DNA from: Anaerolineae bacterium
GTDB lineage: Bacteria > Chloroflexota > Anaerolineae > Aggregatilineales > Phototrophicaceae
Assembly (NCBI GenBank): GCA_020848855.1
Contig: JADLHH010000271.1
Coordinates: forward strand, 1 to 8,373
Length of the DNA stretch: 8,373 bases
Reading direction: 5' to 3'
The first letter of the stretch is position 1, and each line of letters starts with the position of its first letter. This document shows positions 6,767-8,373 of this stretch, piece by piece. The notes under the pieces are model-generated. The model was not told the DNA's origin, did not search any database, and was given only the letters and a program-made list of their open reading frames with translations. The translations under genes were made by a program, and so were the position numbers.

Positions 6767-6801
6767 TAGGGGCGCACGGCTGTGCGCCCTTATGGTTTTT
6801 T
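6767..6801 (+). terminator. Rho-independent terminator after hpf
   Basis: A perfect 8-bp stem, GGGCGCAC (6770-6777) with GTGCGCCC (6782-6789), has a 4-nt loop GGCT. It can be extended by G-T, A-T and T-A pairs to 6767-6792. Three bases later there is a run of six T (6796-6801). It begins 13 nt after the hpf stop. On the other strand no T-run follows the hairpin, so it should terminate mainly + strand transcription, although the stem could also shield the 3' end of the convergent transcript. Confidence 0.85.
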
Positions 6802-7566
6802 CTTCTCGCCGTAATCCCGCCCCTGCCATAATTCCCGCAGCAGCCGGTATTTCCTGAATTCGTACCACGCCATCAACAGGCTGAGCCGCAAGCCGTGCAG
6901 CCCGTCCACATAGCCCTTGAGCGTCACGAACCGCCACCAGAACTGGCGCAGCGGCTGCAGGATATAATTCTGCAGCTTGGGGCGAACCCCCTGCTCCAGC
7001 AGGATGTGCGCGTCATAGGTGATATAGCGGCGCTGCTTCTGCACGAACTGGCGCACGTCGCGGTAGTTGTAGTGGACGAGCGCGTTTTTGAGCGTACCTT
7101 CTTTGCCGTCGAGGATCACGACCTCGTGCACCTGCCGCGCCGGGTCGAAGTGCGCCGCGCCGACCCGCAGCAAGCGCGTCTGATAATCGGGATACCAGCC
7201 CGCGCCGCGCGTCAATTTGCCGAACAGGTAGTTGTCGCGCGGGATGCGGAACCCGGCAAACCCAGGATAGGCGATGCTCATGCGGACTTCGTTCGCCAGC
7301 GCCTTCGGCACGCGCTCGTCGGCGTCGACGAACAGCACCCAGTCCGCCGATTCGCGCACGGCGTCGAGCGCCGCGTTGCGCTGGCTGGCGTAGTTCTCGA
7401 ACGGATGGCGGATCGCGCGCGCCCCGGCGGTCTCTGCTAACTCGACGGTACGGTCGGTGCTGAGCGAATCGAACACGACAATATCGTTGCAGAAACGCAG
7501 CGTTTCGATGCAGTCGACGATGTTGTCCGCCTCGTTATAGGTGAGGATGATCCCGGCGAGCCGCAA
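6790..7566 (-). CDS. Family 2 glycosyltransferase, WaaE/KdtX-like
   Basis: This 258-residue GT-A-fold glycosyltransferase has the family entry LAGIILTYNEADNI (3-16), a nucleotide-binding strand IVVFDSLSTDRT (29-40), ENYASQRNAAL (57-67) and the metal-binding DAD-E motif (D81, D83, E84) in WVLFVDADERV. A later VHE (146-148) and a Trp/Arg-rich C-terminal half resemble the WaaE/KdtX subgroup, which adds a sugar to lipopolysaccharide core or other surface glycans. The real acceptor cannot be read from sequence, and in a monoderm relative it would not be LPS. The start is TTG (positions 7566-7564 on the complement). No ATG or GTG precedes it in frame within the gap, and the conserved first strand begins at residue 3. 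The gene follows the upstream glycosyltransferase stop by 4 nt, indicating one operon. Its stop codon lies in the hpf terminator stem. Confidence 0.88.
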   Translation of the reverse strand: MRLAGIILTYNEADNIVDCIETLRFCNDIVVFDSLSTDRTVELAETAGARAIRHPFENYASQRNAALDAVRESADWVLFVDADERVPKALANEVRMSIAYPGFAGFRIPRDNYLFGKLTRGAGWYPDYQTRLLRVGAAHFDPARQVHEVVILDGKEGTLKNALVHYNYRDVRQFVQKQRRYITYDAHILLEQGVRPKLQNYILQPLRQFWWRFVTLKGYVDGLHGLRLSLLMAWYEFRKYRLLRELWQGRDYGEKKKP

Positions 7567-7570
7567 CGTG

Positions 7571-8373
7571 TCACCGCCCTCTCAGCGCCAGCCGGCGTAT
7601 GATCTGATACGCTTCGCGCAGCGCCGGGTCAGCAGCCCCGCGCATCCGAACGCTCATCCCGACGGCGATCAGCGCACGAGCCAGCGGGCGTTTCCACACC
7701 GCGTAATGCTTGTCCACCAGCAGCAGCCGGCTCGTCCACAGGTTGACCAGGCTGCGCGGGCGCGCCTGCCCGGTACTCTGCCCGGCGAGATGAGTCACCC
7801 ACGCCGCCGGGACGCAGCGCACGTCCCAGCCCGCCTCGTGAATCCGCCACGCCCAGTCGATCTCCTCGCAGTACATGAAGAATACCTCGTCAAAGCCGCC
7901 GGTCTGTGCCACGACTTCGCGGCGCAGCATCATCGTCGCACCCAGCACGAAATCGACCGGGAACGGCTGACCGCGTTCGTACAGCGCGCGAGGATAGCGC
8001 CCGTTGAGTTCGCCGTCCACAAAACGCCCCGGTCGTCCAACCAGCTCGAACCACAATTGCAGCAAGCCGGGAAACGCGAACGCGCCATGCTGAAAACTGC
8101 CGTCGCCGTAGCTGAGCCGCGCGCCGACCAGCCCGGTTTTCGGCTGCGCCAGCAGCGCGTCGAACAACGCGCGAGTCGCGCCCGGCTGGGTGATGGTATC
8201 GGGGTTCAGCAGATAGATCGCCTGCGGGGGTTCATCCGCGCTCATGATCTGGCGGATGGCGAGGTTGTTGGAGCGCCCGAAGCCGAGGTTTTCGGCGCTG
8301 GCGGTCAGCTTCACCTGCGGGAACGCCGCCGCGACCGCTTCCGGCGTGCCGTCAGATGATGCGCTGTCCACCA
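7571..8373 (-). CDS. Family 2 glycosyltransferase, WbbL/rhamnosyltransferase-like, 3' part (start outside window)
   Basis: The frame is open to the window edge, so the start lies beyond 8373; the GTG at 8371-8369 is an internal valine in the conserved 'VDSASSDGT' strand. About 267 residues are visible. Counting from that valine, they include AENLGFGRSNNLAIR (26-40), YLLNPDT (53-59, the metal/nucleotide-binding region), FVLGATMMLRREV (141-153), GGFDEVFFMYCEEIDWAWR (158-176, with the catalytic acidic cluster) and HLAGQST (194-200). This is the COG1216/WbbL pattern of rhamnosyl- and related transferases that build surface polysaccharides. Only the first strand of the fold and the start codon appear to be missing. 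It is separated by 4 nt from the following glycosyltransferase gene and must be the more upstream member of that operon. Donor and acceptor sugars are not deducible. Confidence 0.88.
   Translation of the reverse strand, partial: VDSASSDGTPEAVAAAFPQVKLTASAENLGFGRSNNLAIRQIMSADEPPQAIYLLNPDTITQPGATRALFDALLAQPKTGLVGARLSYGDGSFQHGAFAFPGLLQLWFELVGRPGRFVDGELNGRYPRALYERGQPFPVDFVLGATMMLRREVVAQTGGFDEVFFMYCEEIDWAWRIHEAGWDVRCVPAAWVTHLAGQSTGQARPRSLVNLWTSRLLLVDKHYAVWKRPLARALIAVGMSVRMRGAADPALREAYQIIRRLALRGR

Noticed and set aside
7541..8359. + strand open frame across the second glycosyltransferase
   Set aside because: Composition is Arg/Gln/His/Ala-rich without motifs, while the - strand shows the complete WbbL-like motif series.

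Overview
The window is GC-rich and densely coding. It looks like a Chloroflexota (Chloroflexi) chromosome, perhaps from an Anaerolineae-like lineage. This placement is an inference from protein style: a receiver domain fused to a CpaE ATPase, a Pro/Thr-rich linker in an extracytoplasmic protein, and a Tad order with no secretin gene between cpaB and cpaE. No rRNA, tRNA or other taxonomic marker is present to confirm it.

Positions 1-5416 (+ strand) hold the assembly-machine core of a Tad/Flp-type (type IVc) pilus, in the order cpaB/rcpC (3' part only), cpaE/tadZ, cpaF/tadA, tadB, tadC. CpaB is an extracytoplasmic assembly factor. CpaE is a receiver domain joined to a MinD-like ATPase and probably positions the machine. 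CpaF is the hexameric motor ATPase. TadB and TadC are the paired polytopic platform proteins. All genes point the same way with gaps of 11-66 nt, so they probably form one transcript whose promoter lies upstream of the window. Pilin, prepilin peptidase, secretin and TadE/F-like genes are not in the window.

Positions 5458-6753 (+ strand) continue the same direction with comF, a zinc-finger phosphoribosyltransferase-fold protein of the competence family, and a long-form ribosome hibernation promoting factor (hpf). A strong hairpin plus T-tract at 6767-6801 closes this transcription unit.

Positions 6790-8373 (- strand) hold two tightly spaced family 2 glycosyltransferase genes converging on hpf. 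One is WaaE/KdtX-like with a TTG start. The other is WbbL/rhamnosyltransferase-like and runs off the window edge. They are probably the end of a surface-polysaccharide operon. The stop codon and last sense codons of the downstream one lie inside the hpf terminator.

There is no gene-free stretch above 300 bases; the longest gap is 66 nt (3401-3466). I found no CRISPR array, insertion sequence, tRNA or convincing new system. The most notable points are the degenerate P-loop of CpaE beside an intact phosphoacceptor receiver domain, the missing secretin gene, an intergenic pair of competing hairpins, and the coding/terminator overlap.
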